A stretch of 64,000 nt of DNA from assembly GCA_024280395.1 (NCBI GenBank), contig JAJRQG010000096.1, positions 1 through 64,000 of the forward strand, given 5' to 3'. The position numbers and the translations under genes were made by a program. The notes under the pieces were generated by a model. The model had not been told where the DNA came from. It saw only the letters and a program-made list of their open reading frames with translations, and did no database searches. This document shows positions 30,338 to 39,601 of this stretch, one piece after another; within the stretch, counting starts at the first letter, position 1, and each line of letters starts with the position of its first letter. The stretch is from Gammaproteobacteria bacterium (lineage in GTDB: Bacteria; Pseudomonadota; Gammaproteobacteria; Xanthomonadales; Marinicellaceae).

Positions 30338-31446
30338 CCGAACGCCATTATCCGTGGGATGTATTAGAAATTGATGAAACCGATGATAAAAAAAGCATCA
30401 AAAAAGCCTATGCAGTATTAATTAAGCAATACAAGCCCGATGAACATCCTGACAAGTTTCAGGAAGTTCAGGAGGCTTATAAGTATGCATTATTATCAAT
30501 TTATCAATTAAGCAAAGAAGTAACGGTTTTCGAAAACTCTGAAAGCATAACTATTATAGATATCAAAGATGAATATAATGTCCATGAAGAAGAAATCTTA
30601 AAAAAATTGTTAAAAAATTTGAAAGAGAAAACATTTTCAAAAAAGAAAGATAAAGATAATTTAAAAAACTGGACCTTTCTAGAAATTTATTACGGGATTG
30701 AAAATTTAAAATTCAAAGATAAAATTGCAAAAATAGTTTTTCAGAATGTTGCAGGAAATAATCTATTCTTAATGAAAGGATACGATAGACTTCTAATCAA
30801 TCCTAAAGTATTAATTTATATGAATAGAATTTTTGATTGGACAACAAAATGGCAAGAATATGGGCGTTTATTTCCTCAAGAGTATTTCATAGTTACCCTT
30901 GATTATATTGAAAACAATAGAAGTTTAGACTATTTTATCTTAGTTGAAGATTTTCTTGAAGGAATAAATTCAAGCATTGATAAAGGGTCACAAAAAATTA
31001 TTAATGTCATAGAAGTGCCCACTAAACGTTTCTGGTCTTTTGTAATAGATCTTTTGCTCCCTTTATTTATACTCCGTTATATTGATTATGTCGATGCGGT
31101 TAACAATCATTCAGGTGTTTCTTACATATTAATTTTCATAGGATTAAGGGTTGTTTTTGAAATTTTGACAAATAGTCACTCAAGCATAGGGAAAATAATA
31201 TTGAGGCTTAAAATTGTTGATAAGGATTTAAGTAGGATTTCAAAAAAACAAATTTTTACCAGACACATAGTATTATTAGTGTTGTTAACACCTTTCATCT
31301 TTATTTTTAAGGTTTCTTCTATTTATGAAAACACCTTAATTATGGCTTGTGGAATAGTATTTGTTGCAAATATAATTCTAATGTTCACCCATAAAAAGTT
31401 ATTACACGACTTGCTATCGAAAACCCACATTGTTAATACCAAATGA
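30334..31446 (+). CDS. J-domain protein with C-terminal RDD membrane domain
   Basis: PWDVLEIDETDDKKSIKKAYAVLIKQYKPDEHPDKFQEVQEAY; RDD-like TM region; overlaps hscC by 4 nt. Confidence 0.75.
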   Translation: MTERHYPWDVLEIDETDDKKSIKKAYAVLIKQYKPDEHPDKFQEVQEAYKYALLSIYQLSKEVTVFENSESITIIDIKDEYNVHEEEILKKLLKNLKEKTFSKKKDKDNLKNWTFLEIYYGIENLKFKDKIAKIVFQNVAGNNLFLMKGYDRLLINPKVLIYMNRIFDWTTKWQEYGRLFPQEYFIVTLDYIENNRSLDYFILVEDFLEGINSSIDKGSQKIINVIEVPTKRFWSFVIDLLLPLFILRYIDYVDAVNNHSGVSYILIFIGLRVVFEILTNSHSSIGKIILRLKIVDKDLSRISKKQIFTRHIVLLVLLTPFIFIFKVSSIYENTLIMACGIVFVANIILMFTHKKLLHDLLSKTHIVNTK

Positions 31447-32588
31447 ATCCCTGGAAAACTCTAAACATAGATCCAACCGATGACAAACAAGCCATCAAAA
31501 AGGCCTATGCGGTATTGATTAAACAATTCAAACCCGATGAGAGTCCTGAAAGATTTAAAGAAATTCAAGCGGCTTATCAAATGGCGTTGTCAATGCGATT
31601 ATTGAAAAATCGAAAGTTTGATCATGTCAATAAATTTGAGAAATTTGAGAAAGAACAGTTCAACAATGAAGACCAGCTAAACAAGGATGACAATGAGATT
31701 GAAACAGACCCTTTTAAACTTTCTACAGCTGCTGTTGACGAAGAACACTTGAAATTTGAGCAGCAACAACAAAGTATAATTGATGGCCTCTTCAAAAAAC
31801 TGCATCAATTGGCTTTTTCGCCGTTAGCGGTTAAAAACAAATTGGGAAATTGGGGTTTTATTGAGGATTTTTATCAAATTGATGACATTGTTTTAAAATC
31901 AGAGGTGGCAATCAATGTCTTTTCTAAAATAGCCGAATACAATTTGTTTCAGTTAAGATCTAACGGTACTTTATTGATTGGTAAAGAGGTGGTTTGTTAC
32001 TTCAATCAAGTGTTCGATTGGAGCTCTCAATGGAAGTCTTATCAATCGGCTTTTGATGACGGTTACTATCTTGTTAATTTTCAGTTCTTAGACGTTCAGG
32101 AGGATAAAAAAGTAAAACAAAAATCACTGTTGTTTTTGCGATTCAAATCATTGTTTGCAGACCTGTTATTGGTGTTTATAGTTGGTTTTGTCATTCGTGG
32201 TATTCAAGCTGCATTTGGAATAGCTTTATTTGACAAAAATATTTTTGCTGAGGTCTATTTTACGTCATTAATACTGTTCAGGTTGGTATTTGAAATTAAG
32301 TCTGTAAACAAAAGATCTCCAGGAAAAACATCAAATAATTTAATTATCGTTGATGAATTTGGAAATTTTTGTTCAACAAAACAAACTTTAATTCGACATT
32401 TTGTGTTGCTTCTGCAATTGGTATTGGTTTTTGTTCTGCCTTTGTATTTTAGTAGTAGCTCCAATGATATATTTATTATTGGTTTTTATGCTTTTATCTT
32501 TGTTAACATACTATTGTATGCATTTACACGAAAGATGCTGCATGATTATTTCTCAAATACTTCAATTGTAAAACAATTTGTTACTTGA
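31443..32588 (+). CDS. Second J-domain/RDD protein (paralogue of preceding)
   Basis: PWKTLNIDPTDDKQAIKKAYAVLIKQFKPDESPERFKEIQAAY; overlaps upstream gene. Confidence 0.75.
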   Translation: MNPWKTLNIDPTDDKQAIKKAYAVLIKQFKPDESPERFKEIQAAYQMALSMRLLKNRKFDHVNKFEKFEKEQFNNEDQLNKDDNEIETDPFKLSTAAVDEEHLKFEQQQQSIIDGLFKKLHQLAFSPLAVKNKLGNWGFIEDFYQIDDIVLKSEVAINVFSKIAEYNLFQLRSNGTLLIGKEVVCYFNQVFDWSSQWKSYQSAFDDGYYLVNFQFLDVQEDKKVKQKSLLFLRFKSLFADLLLVFIVGFVIRGIQAAFGIALFDKNIFAEVYFTSLILFRLVFEIKSVNKRSPGKTSNNLIIVDEFGNFCSTKQTLIRHFVLLLQLVLVFVLPLYFSSSSNDIFIIGFYAFIFVNILLYAFTRKMLHDYFSNTSIVKQFVT

Positions 32589-32779
32589 ACAAAGGCAAAC
32601 TATTTTCATCTTTAACTGAAAGGAGCAGTTTATTTGTTGGTATAAATCATGCTTAATAGAGGTTATTATAGGTTTATCGAAGATTTCTGTGCAATAAATT
32701 CTAATTATCCTTTATCCATTATCAATTATCCTGTAACACGCGTATAATACGCCGTCTTTTTATAGCTACGCCAAATCTT

Positions 32780-34705
32780 ATGTCCGAATCAGCAAATACC
32801 CCAACAATCTCCATTACATTCGAAGATCTTAATCTTGCTCCTGAAGTTTTACAGGCTGTTAAAGATGCGGGTTACGAACAACCATCTCCTATTCAGGAAC
32901 AAAGTATTCCTGCTATTTTATCAAGACGCGATGTTTTGGGACAAGCACAAACTGGTACGGGTAAGACTGCTGCTTTTGCATTGCCTACCTTGTCTAATTT
33001 GGATATGAAGGCCAAACATGTACAGGTGTTGGTTTTGACACCAACCCGTGAATTGGCGATTCAGGTGGCTGAAGCTTTTCATACCTATGCCAAACATTTA
33101 AAAGGTTTCCATGTTTTGCCGATTTATGGTGGTCAGAGTTTCGAACCACAATTAAAAGCGTTAAGACGTGGTGTACATGTAGTTGTAGGAACCCCAGGGC
33201 GCGTGATGGATCATATGCGCAGGAAAACGTTGAAGATTGATCAATTAAGTACTTTGATATTGGATGAAGCCGATGAAATGTTGCGAATGGGTTTTATTGA
33301 CGATGTGGATTGGATTTTAGAACACACACCTAAAGACCGTCAAATTGCTTTGTATTCTGCAACAATGCCTGCACAGGTTAAGAAAGTTGCGGTTAGGCAT
33401 TTGAATAATCCTTTTGATATTAAGATTAAAAACAAGACGGCAACAGCTAAAAATATTAATCAACGTTATTGGATGGTTAGTGGTTTGCATAAATTGGATG
33501 CATTAACCCGTTTGTTAGAAACCGAAGAATTTGATGCTGTTTTAATCTTTGTACGCACCAAAGTGGCTACAGAAGAATTGGCTGATAAACTTAAAGCAAG
33601 AGGATTTGCTGCTGAGGCGCTAAATGGCGATATCCAACAAAATCAACGAGAGCGCTTGGTTAACAATTTGAAAGCTGGAAAAATTGACATCTTAATTGGT
33701 ACCGATGTTGTGGGCCGTGGTTTGGATGTAGAGCGCATCAGTCATGTAATCAATTACCACATTCCTTATGATCCTGAGTCTTATGTGCACAGAATTGGTC
33801 GTACAGGTAGAGCAGGACGTTCTGGTGAGGCAATAATGTTTGTTGCTCGCCGAGAACAACGCATGTTACGCATGATTGAAAAAGTGACCAAACAACCGAT
33901 TCAACAAATGAAAATGCCCAGTGTTGCCGATATCAATGTGCAACGTATGCAGAAGTTTAAAGACCAGATCAGCGATACTATTGCCAGTGCAGACTTGGGT
34001 ATTTATCAACAATTGGTGCGCGAATTTCAAACTGAAACAGACAATGACCCCATGCAAATTGCAGCAGCGCTTGCATTATTGGCTCAAGGTGAAAAAGGCA
34101 TCTTGTTAAAAGAAGAAAAACATGCCGCTTATGACCACGATACTCAAGGCAATAAACGCAACCCAAGAAACTCAGGTGATTTTAATGACAATCGAAGTCC
34201 ACGTGGTGAAGCAGAAGAAAGAACACTTGATACCGAAGCCCAAGCCTTAAATAAACATCCTGATGTTGAGATGCAACGTTACTATGTCACAGTTGGATAT
34301 AACAACGGTGTTAAACCAGGCAATATTGTAGGCATGATTATTAATGAAGCTGATCTGGATAAGGACTATGTCGGTCATATCGAAATATTTGATGATGTGA
34401 CTACTGTTGATTTACCAGCGGATATGCCGCCAGAATTGATGAAACAATTAAGTTCTGCATTTGTTTGTGGAAAACCCAGCGAATTACAACCCGTAAAAGA
34501 AGGCCAAAAAGCCATGATTTCTCCTCCTTCAGGTGGTCAAAGACGTGGTGGAGAAGGCCGCAGAGAAGGTGGTCGCCGCAGAGGTTCAAAAAATTATGGT
34601 CGTGATAAGTCAGGTGGAGATCGTTCTGGTGGTAGAAAATTTGGTGGAAAAGGAAGGTCCTCAGGTGCTGGTGATCGTTCTAAAAGACGTAAGCCTAGGA
34701 ATTAA
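32780..34705 (+). CDS. deaD: DEAD-box ATP-dependent RNA helicase, DeaD/CsdA type
   Basis: DEAD, SAT, HRIGRTGRAGR motifs; DbpA-like RNA-binding domain and G/R-rich tail. Confidence 0.93.
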   Translation: MSESANTPTISITFEDLNLAPEVLQAVKDAGYEQPSPIQEQSIPAILSRRDVLGQAQTGTGKTAAFALPTLSNLDMKAKHVQVLVLTPTRELAIQVAEAFHTYAKHLKGFHVLPIYGGQSFEPQLKALRRGVHVVVGTPGRVMDHMRRKTLKIDQLSTLILDEADEMLRMGFIDDVDWILEHTPKDRQIALYSATMPAQVKKVAVRHLNNPFDIKIKNKTATAKNINQRYWMVSGLHKLDALTRLLETEEFDAVLIFVRTKVATEELADKLKARGFAAEALNGDIQQNQRERLVNNLKAGKIDILIGTDVVGRGLDVERISHVINYHIPYDPESYVHRIGRTGRAGRSGEAIMFVARREQRMLRMIEKVTKQPIQQMKMPSVADINVQRMQKFKDQISDTIASADLGIYQQLVREFQTETDNDPMQIAAALALLAQGEKGILLKEEKHAAYDHDTQGNKRNPRNSGDFNDNRSPRGEAEERTLDTEAQALNKHPDVEMQRYYVTVGYNNGVKPGNIVGMIINEADLDKDYVGHIEIFDDVTTVDLPADMPPELMKQLSSAFVCGKPSELQPVKEGQKAMISPPSGGQRRGGEGRREGGRRRGSKNYGRDKSGGDRSGGRKFGGKGRSSGAGDRSKRRKPRN

Positions 34706-34891
34706 TAAATAATTGTGCAGTAGTGCGACCCTTGTGGTCGCCCATGTCGGTTTTAATATTTAGTCAACACCATAATCGGGTACCCACAAGGGATACGCCA
34801 GAATGGCGCTTACTAAGGTCTAACATATTGAAATTAATGAAATAATCTGACCTCTATCAAAACATATCTTTTCAACCAAAAAGAACTCAAA

Positions 34892-34961
34892 CGGGTAGTT
34901 GGATTCAGTCAACAAGTAAAACCGTAGGTTTTAAAAAGTGTTGACTAAAGCCAACTACCCG
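34892..34961. repeat. Inverted repeat CGGGTAGTTGGATTCAGTCAACA ... TGTTGACTAAAGCCAACTACCCG
   Basis: 23-nt arms with 3 mismatches at 34892-34914 and 34939-34961. Confidence 0.75.
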
Positions 34962-35062
34962 AAGGTCTCTTGGTTACATTATAAAATTATATTCTATTAC
35001 AATAACTTAAGAGATTAAACTCTTTTAAGTAAGTGCAATTCGGGGCACGCCCTACCTATTTA

Positions 35063-35479
35063 TTAAGTCTTTTTCTCAGGATTGATCTTGGTGTTAATTT
35101 CATCTAAGGCGAAATTAAGTTTATCTAACAGCTTTTGCTTTTTGTCTTCATTGATGTATTTTGATTCAAATGCAGTCTGGGTTTTTTTGACCAAGTCATC
35201 TAAAGATTGTGCTTTTATATCTGGAGGATCTAAACTATCCTTTTCAGCTTCATCAAACAGTCCTATCCATTTTTCAGAAGCTTTTCCATAACTCAATAAT
35301 CGATACAAATATCGGCCGGGCTGATTACTATGCATAATCAATCCACTAATGGTAGCAAACACAATTAGTGGCATCAACATTAAATCTCTTGCGCCATCTA
35401 CGATTAATTTTAATTGAATAACCAAAGTATCGCGTATCACTTCAGAGCGAGCATGTTGTTTGATTTTTTCTTTACCCAT
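35063..35479 (-). CDS. Conserved small membrane-associated hypothetical protein
   Basis: ORF with TM-like segment LMLMPLIVFATISGLIM. Confidence 0.65.
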   Translation of the reverse strand: MGKEKIKQHARSEVIRDTLVIQLKLIVDGARDLMLMPLIVFATISGLIMHSNQPGRYLYRLLSYGKASEKWIGLFDEAEKDSLDPPDIKAQSLDDLVKKTQTAFESKYINEDKKQKLLDKLNFALDEINTKINPEKKT

Positions 35480-35753
35480 GTTTAGTGTTTAGAGCTGATT
35501 ATAAGATGCGACTATTTTACTCCCCAAGCTGATATAATTAAATAGGCTGTAAGTCATTTACTTTAGAAATGTGTATGTATATAATTTATCCAGATTATTA
35601 ATATGGACAGTAAATATGACCAACATCGACACAAATAAAAAACTTCCTATACAACAAATCTTTATTCAAACAGTTACGCTAGTAAAGAGTAAGCTTCTAA
35701 TGTTCTTGAAATTTAGCGTTCCTTTTATTGTTAAAATCTACTTTAGACTAATT

Positions 35754-38717
35754 TTACTCAAAACCACTACTAAAGATCAATTCATCAGCGGTAGCAAATG
35801 TAGCGACAACGTTTCTATTTTGAGTCATACTTACAACACAGCTGCCCGCTCCTGCACAATCTCCAGACCAACCAACAAAGTTAAAACCAACCATGGGTGT
35901 TGCGGTTAATGTAACGGACGTATTGTTTGTATAATCTTGGGTGCAATCATTTTCACAATTAATGCCTATAGGACTACTAGAAATATTCCCACTTCCGATA
36001 ACCACCGTGGTTAATGTATATTCAACAGCACTAAATGTTGCGATAACATTTCTATCTTGTGTCATATTAACAATACAATTGCCTATTCCTGAACAATCTC
36101 CAGTCCAGCCTGTGAAGTTAAATCCGGCCAAAGATATTGCACTTAATGTCACTGATGTATTATTGGCATACACTTGGCTGCAATCACCTCCACAATTAAT
36201 GCCCGCTGGATTACTGGTGATGCTACCACTGCCTACAACCGCTGTGTTCAGGGTATATTCATTGGCGGTAAAATTTGCACTGACGGTCCTATTTTGCGTC
36301 ATATTAACTACACAACTGCTGCTACCTGAACATGCACCCGACCAACCGACAAAATTGAAGCCAATCATTGGCGTTGCTGTTAAAGTAACTGAAGTACTGT
36401 CAGTATAATCTTCAGAACAATCGATGCCACAGTTTATGCCTATTGGATTACTGGTGATTGTTCCATTTCCCGAAACCGAAGTTGATAAGGTATAAGTTGG
36501 TACAAGTGTAAACAAGGCTCTGGCAAACTTCCCAGCATCCATGTTGACTACACAAGAACCTGAACCACTACAGCTTCCTGTCCATTCAACAAATATATAA
36601 CCTGAATCAGGTGTAGCAGTCAATGTTACCGAAGTATTGGGTGTATAACTTTGTAAGCAATCGTTTGGACAATCAATACCTGCAGGGTTACTGGTGACCA
36701 TGCCGTTGCCTGTTACTGTCACAGATAGTAGGTAAAAGTTTGGTGTAAAGATTGCGGTTGTAATTTGTGCTTGATCCATTGTGACAACACAAGTTTGACC
36801 ACTACCAGCACAAGCTCCTGTCCAACCGTCAAATGAATTGGTAATTAATGGTGTGGCTGTTAAGGTGACCATGGTATCAATTAAATAGCCCTCCGAACAG
36901 TCAATGCCACAATCAATCCCTAGGGGATTACTTGCTATAGAACCATTTCCCGTTACTCCAACAGTTAGGGTATGTTTCGGATAAACCTCATCAGCACCCA
37001 GGTCAAACAAATTACCACCCCCAACAGAAGGATAATCGACACCATATGATTCGAAATCAATGTCTTTATAATCACTAGGGCCTATAAAATCATCGCAATA
37101 ATCAACGGCTGGAGATAACAAAGGATTAAGGTGATAATCACCATTAGCTCGATCAACAAATTCAGCATCATCAACGGTTGTAGAAAGTTGTGTATTAGGA
37201 ATACTGTCGATTTCATGCAACATCATGCAGTTGATAAAAACATTACTTGATTGATTGCTCGCAAACACAGGCGTATTAATATCTGCATCAACAATTGAAG
37301 CAAATAAGTCTGAATCTCCTACAGATGTTGATGAAATATTAAAAACAGCAATAAGAGTGTTATTGTCTGCAATGGTTGAGTGTGAAACATCAATTTTTGC
37401 ACCTGAAGCAATGGAAAATGCATAAATATCGTTAAAGCCGTTGGCGCCATTATCACCATTGTGATGGATGATACTGCTTTTTATGGTTGAAACACTCGGA
37501 GAGTTAATTGCGGCAATAACAGTTCCTATATCTGCCTGGTTTCCTTCAATAACAGAATGAGAAATATCGACTGTACCCAATTGACTAAATAACATACCCC
37601 CCCTACCGTTTGCAACTCCAGCTTTATTGTTAATAAAATGGTTACAATGGTCTTGACTCCAGCACTCACTTGATAAACGCTCGGTTAAAAATGAGGCTCC
37701 ATTACCAACATAAATGGCACCACCATCTCTATCTGCCGTATTGCCATTAACTAATCCAGCATACATGTGCATGGCCGTAAAAGATCCAGAGATATAGGCT
37801 CCACCGCCGTCGTTGTCAGAATGATTTGAGGTTAAACTGGCTGGGCTTGTATTATTACCAAGGCAAGGTTGTTCCGCACAATTTTGGTGACCATAAAGGC
37901 TTATTTGAGAGGCCTTGTTTGCATAGATGCCACCGCCATTGCCTACTGCATTATTTCCCAAGATACCCTGAAGGTTTAAACCGCCGCCGCTACCATCTGT
38001 TCCTGAATAACTGTTCAAATCACACCCTTCGGTCATATACAGTCCACCGCCTTGACCAACCGTTGCATTATTTAATGAAACACCACTTGCGCCTCGCATC
38101 ACTATACCTGATTCAGTACCACTACAAAGTATGCCTCCTCCTAAAAATGCTGAATTAGAGAATATCAATGTGTCAACTATTTTAACCCGAGTAAACCCTG
38201 AGCCCTCTATAACAGCCAGCCCGCCACCGGCTGTACCCGTATTACCAGAAATATTACTGTTGGTAATTATTATATCCGACCAAGAATTAAAAGCAGAAAC
38301 ACCTCCGCCAGTATAATCACTTGCTAGGTTAACTGTGCCGCCTGTTATGGTTAATGAATCTAACACAATACTGTGTTGTGCAGAGTCGCCAGTGATTCTT
38401 ATCACAGGTGATTCAGCATTGGCCACACCTGTTATGGTTGTTTGACCAGTGCGGCTTGCAGGGTTTTCATCCACTGCTGATGCACAATCCACATAACCAC
38501 CACGAATAATGATACTTTGGTTGCCAATGATAATATTCTCATTGTATGTGCCATTAGTGGCCACTCGAATTTCATCAATACTGGCATCAAATTTCGCAAT
38601 GTTTATGGCTGTTTGAAGGCTGCTCGCATTACAGCTGTCTGTTCCGACCGTTATAGAAGCAGAAATGGATAAAGTACTTATTGTCAGAAGCAATAATGTG
38701 ATTAAAAGGTTTTTCAT
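35754..38717 (-). CDS. Secreted beta-helix protein with five tandem ~79-aa InlB-B-like (SNPxGIxC) repeats and C-terminal ELIFSSGFE
   Basis: Signal peptide, parallel beta-helix/Pmp-like region, repeats read from translation. Confidence 0.8.
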   Translation of the reverse strand: MKNLLITLLLLTISTLSISASITVGTDSCNASSLQTAINIAKFDASIDEIRVATNGTYNENIIIGNQSIIIRGGYVDCASAVDENPASRTGQTTITGVANAESPVIRITGDSAQHSIVLDSLTITGGTVNLASDYTGGGVSAFNSWSDIIITNSNISGNTGTAGGGLAVIEGSGFTRVKIVDTLIFSNSAFLGGGILCSGTESGIVMRGASGVSLNNATVGQGGGLYMTEGCDLNSYSGTDGSGGGLNLQGILGNNAVGNGGGIYANKASQISLYGHQNCAEQPCLGNNTSPASLTSNHSDNDGGGAYISGSFTAMHMYAGLVNGNTADRDGGAIYVGNGASFLTERLSSECWSQDHCNHFINNKAGVANGRGGMLFSQLGTVDISHSVIEGNQADIGTVIAAINSPSVSTIKSSIIHHNGDNGANGFNDIYAFSIASGAKIDVSHSTIADNNTLIAVFNISSTSVGDSDLFASIVDADINTPVFASNQSSNVFINCMMLHEIDSIPNTQLSTTVDDAEFVDRANGDYHLNPLLSPAVDYCDDFIGPSDYKDIDFESYGVDYPSVGGGNLFDLGADEVYPKHTLTVGVTGNGSIASNPLGIDCGIDCSEGYLIDTMVTLTATPLITNSFDGWTGACAGSGQTCVVTMDQAQITTAIFTPNFYLLSVTVTGNGMVTSNPAGIDCPNDCLQSYTPNTSVTLTATPDSGYIFVEWTGSCSGSGSCVVNMDAGKFARALFTLVPTYTLSTSVSGNGTITSNPIGINCGIDCSEDYTDSTSVTLTATPMIGFNFVGWSGACSGSSSCVVNMTQNRTVSANFTANEYTLNTAVVGSGSITSNPAGINCGGDCSQVYANNTSVTLSAISLAGFNFTGWTGDCSGIGNCIVNMTQDRNVIATFSAVEYTLTTVVIGSGNISSSPIGINCENDCTQDYTNNTSVTLTATPMVGFNFVGWSGDCAGAGSCVVSMTQNRNVVATFATADELIFSSGFE
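35784..36976 (-). repeat. Five tandem ~237-bp coding repeats
   Basis: Consensus YTLTxxVxGxGxITSNPxGINCxxDCSxxYxxxTSVTLTATPxxGFNFxGWSGxCxGxxSCVVNMTQxRxVxAxF. Confidence 0.85.
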
Positions 38718-38803
38718 GGTTTCACCGAGTGTAAATAATTGTTTAATTACCTACCTAATGGATGAAGTCACAATTTACTGACAATTATTTTTGATTAAAT
38801 CAT

Positions 38804-39601
38804 TTATTCTTCAAATGAATCTTTAAAGATGAGGCCACTGGGGTCGCATCCTTGGGACAATACGCAATTTTCAAAATTAAACAGTTTGTCATCTTGTAGA
38901 CCGAAAGAAATTCGAACCGCATCAACATAGCCTATGAATGTATTGCCCCACCCAGAGCCGACACCGACATTAATACCAAGAATATAAGTATTTGCCGATA
39001 ATGAAATACTCGGGCTTGGGTTGGTATTTATCCATTCATTGAGTGTGGCATTATATACAGGGATTGTGCCCGTACCTTCTATAAAAATCCAAAAATTATC
39101 ATTGATGATGTCATCTAATTGCCAGCTATCAGTGGTTGCTGGATTAATCCCGTTGTAGATGCCTTCCCAAATGAGAAAGCCCGTTTTGTCATCTGAGTTA
39201 TCTAATGGAGTGCCACCATCATCATAAAAAACTAATCGAACAGCAGGAGAAAAATGAACAGCTGTTGAACTGATAGAATCGCGATACCAAGCAAAACTCA
39301 AGTCTTCAACATTTCCTAATATTCTGTTAGAGAAATCAATTGTAGATGGAGATTTTTGCCAAATAAATTGATAATCAGCTTTGTCTTGCCCAGCTGTTTG
39401 GGTATCTGTTGCAAACATTAATGAGCCATTGCCAAACAGTGGTTGATTGGCATTAATTTCAACCATCGCATCGGCTCTTACATTGACGGATTCCCAACCA
39501 TGTGGAGTGATTGGAGTCACTTCTACTTCTTCAAAGGCAGAGACAATACACGGTAGAATTAGTAGTAATAAAAATTTGATCTTGTATTGATGGGTACTCA
39601 T
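38804..39601 (-). CDS. Secreted hypothetical protein with C-terminal LIFKDSFEE
   Basis: Signal peptide; ORF; C-terminal motif. Confidence 0.6.
   Translation of the reverse strand: MSTHQYKIKFLLLLILPCIVSAFEEVEVTPITPHGWESVNVRADAMVEINANQPLFGNGSLMFATDTQTAGQDKADYQFIWQKSPSTIDFSNRILGNVEDLSFAWYRDSISSTAVHFSPAVRLVFYDDGGTPLDNSDDKTGFLIWEGIYNGINPATTDSWQLDDIINDNFWIFIEGTGTIPVYNATLNEWINTNPSPSISLSANTYILGINVGVGSGWGNTFIGYVDAVRISFGLQDDKLFNFENCVLSQGCDPSGLIFKDSFEE

Noticed and set aside
35941-36408. 155-aa plus-strand ORF
   Set aside because: Antisense to tandem protein repeats; its own repetition is a by-product
35754-36976. Regularly spaced DNA repeats that might suggest a CRISPR array
   Set aside because: Period is ~237 bp, in frame, encoding conserved InlB-like protein repeats
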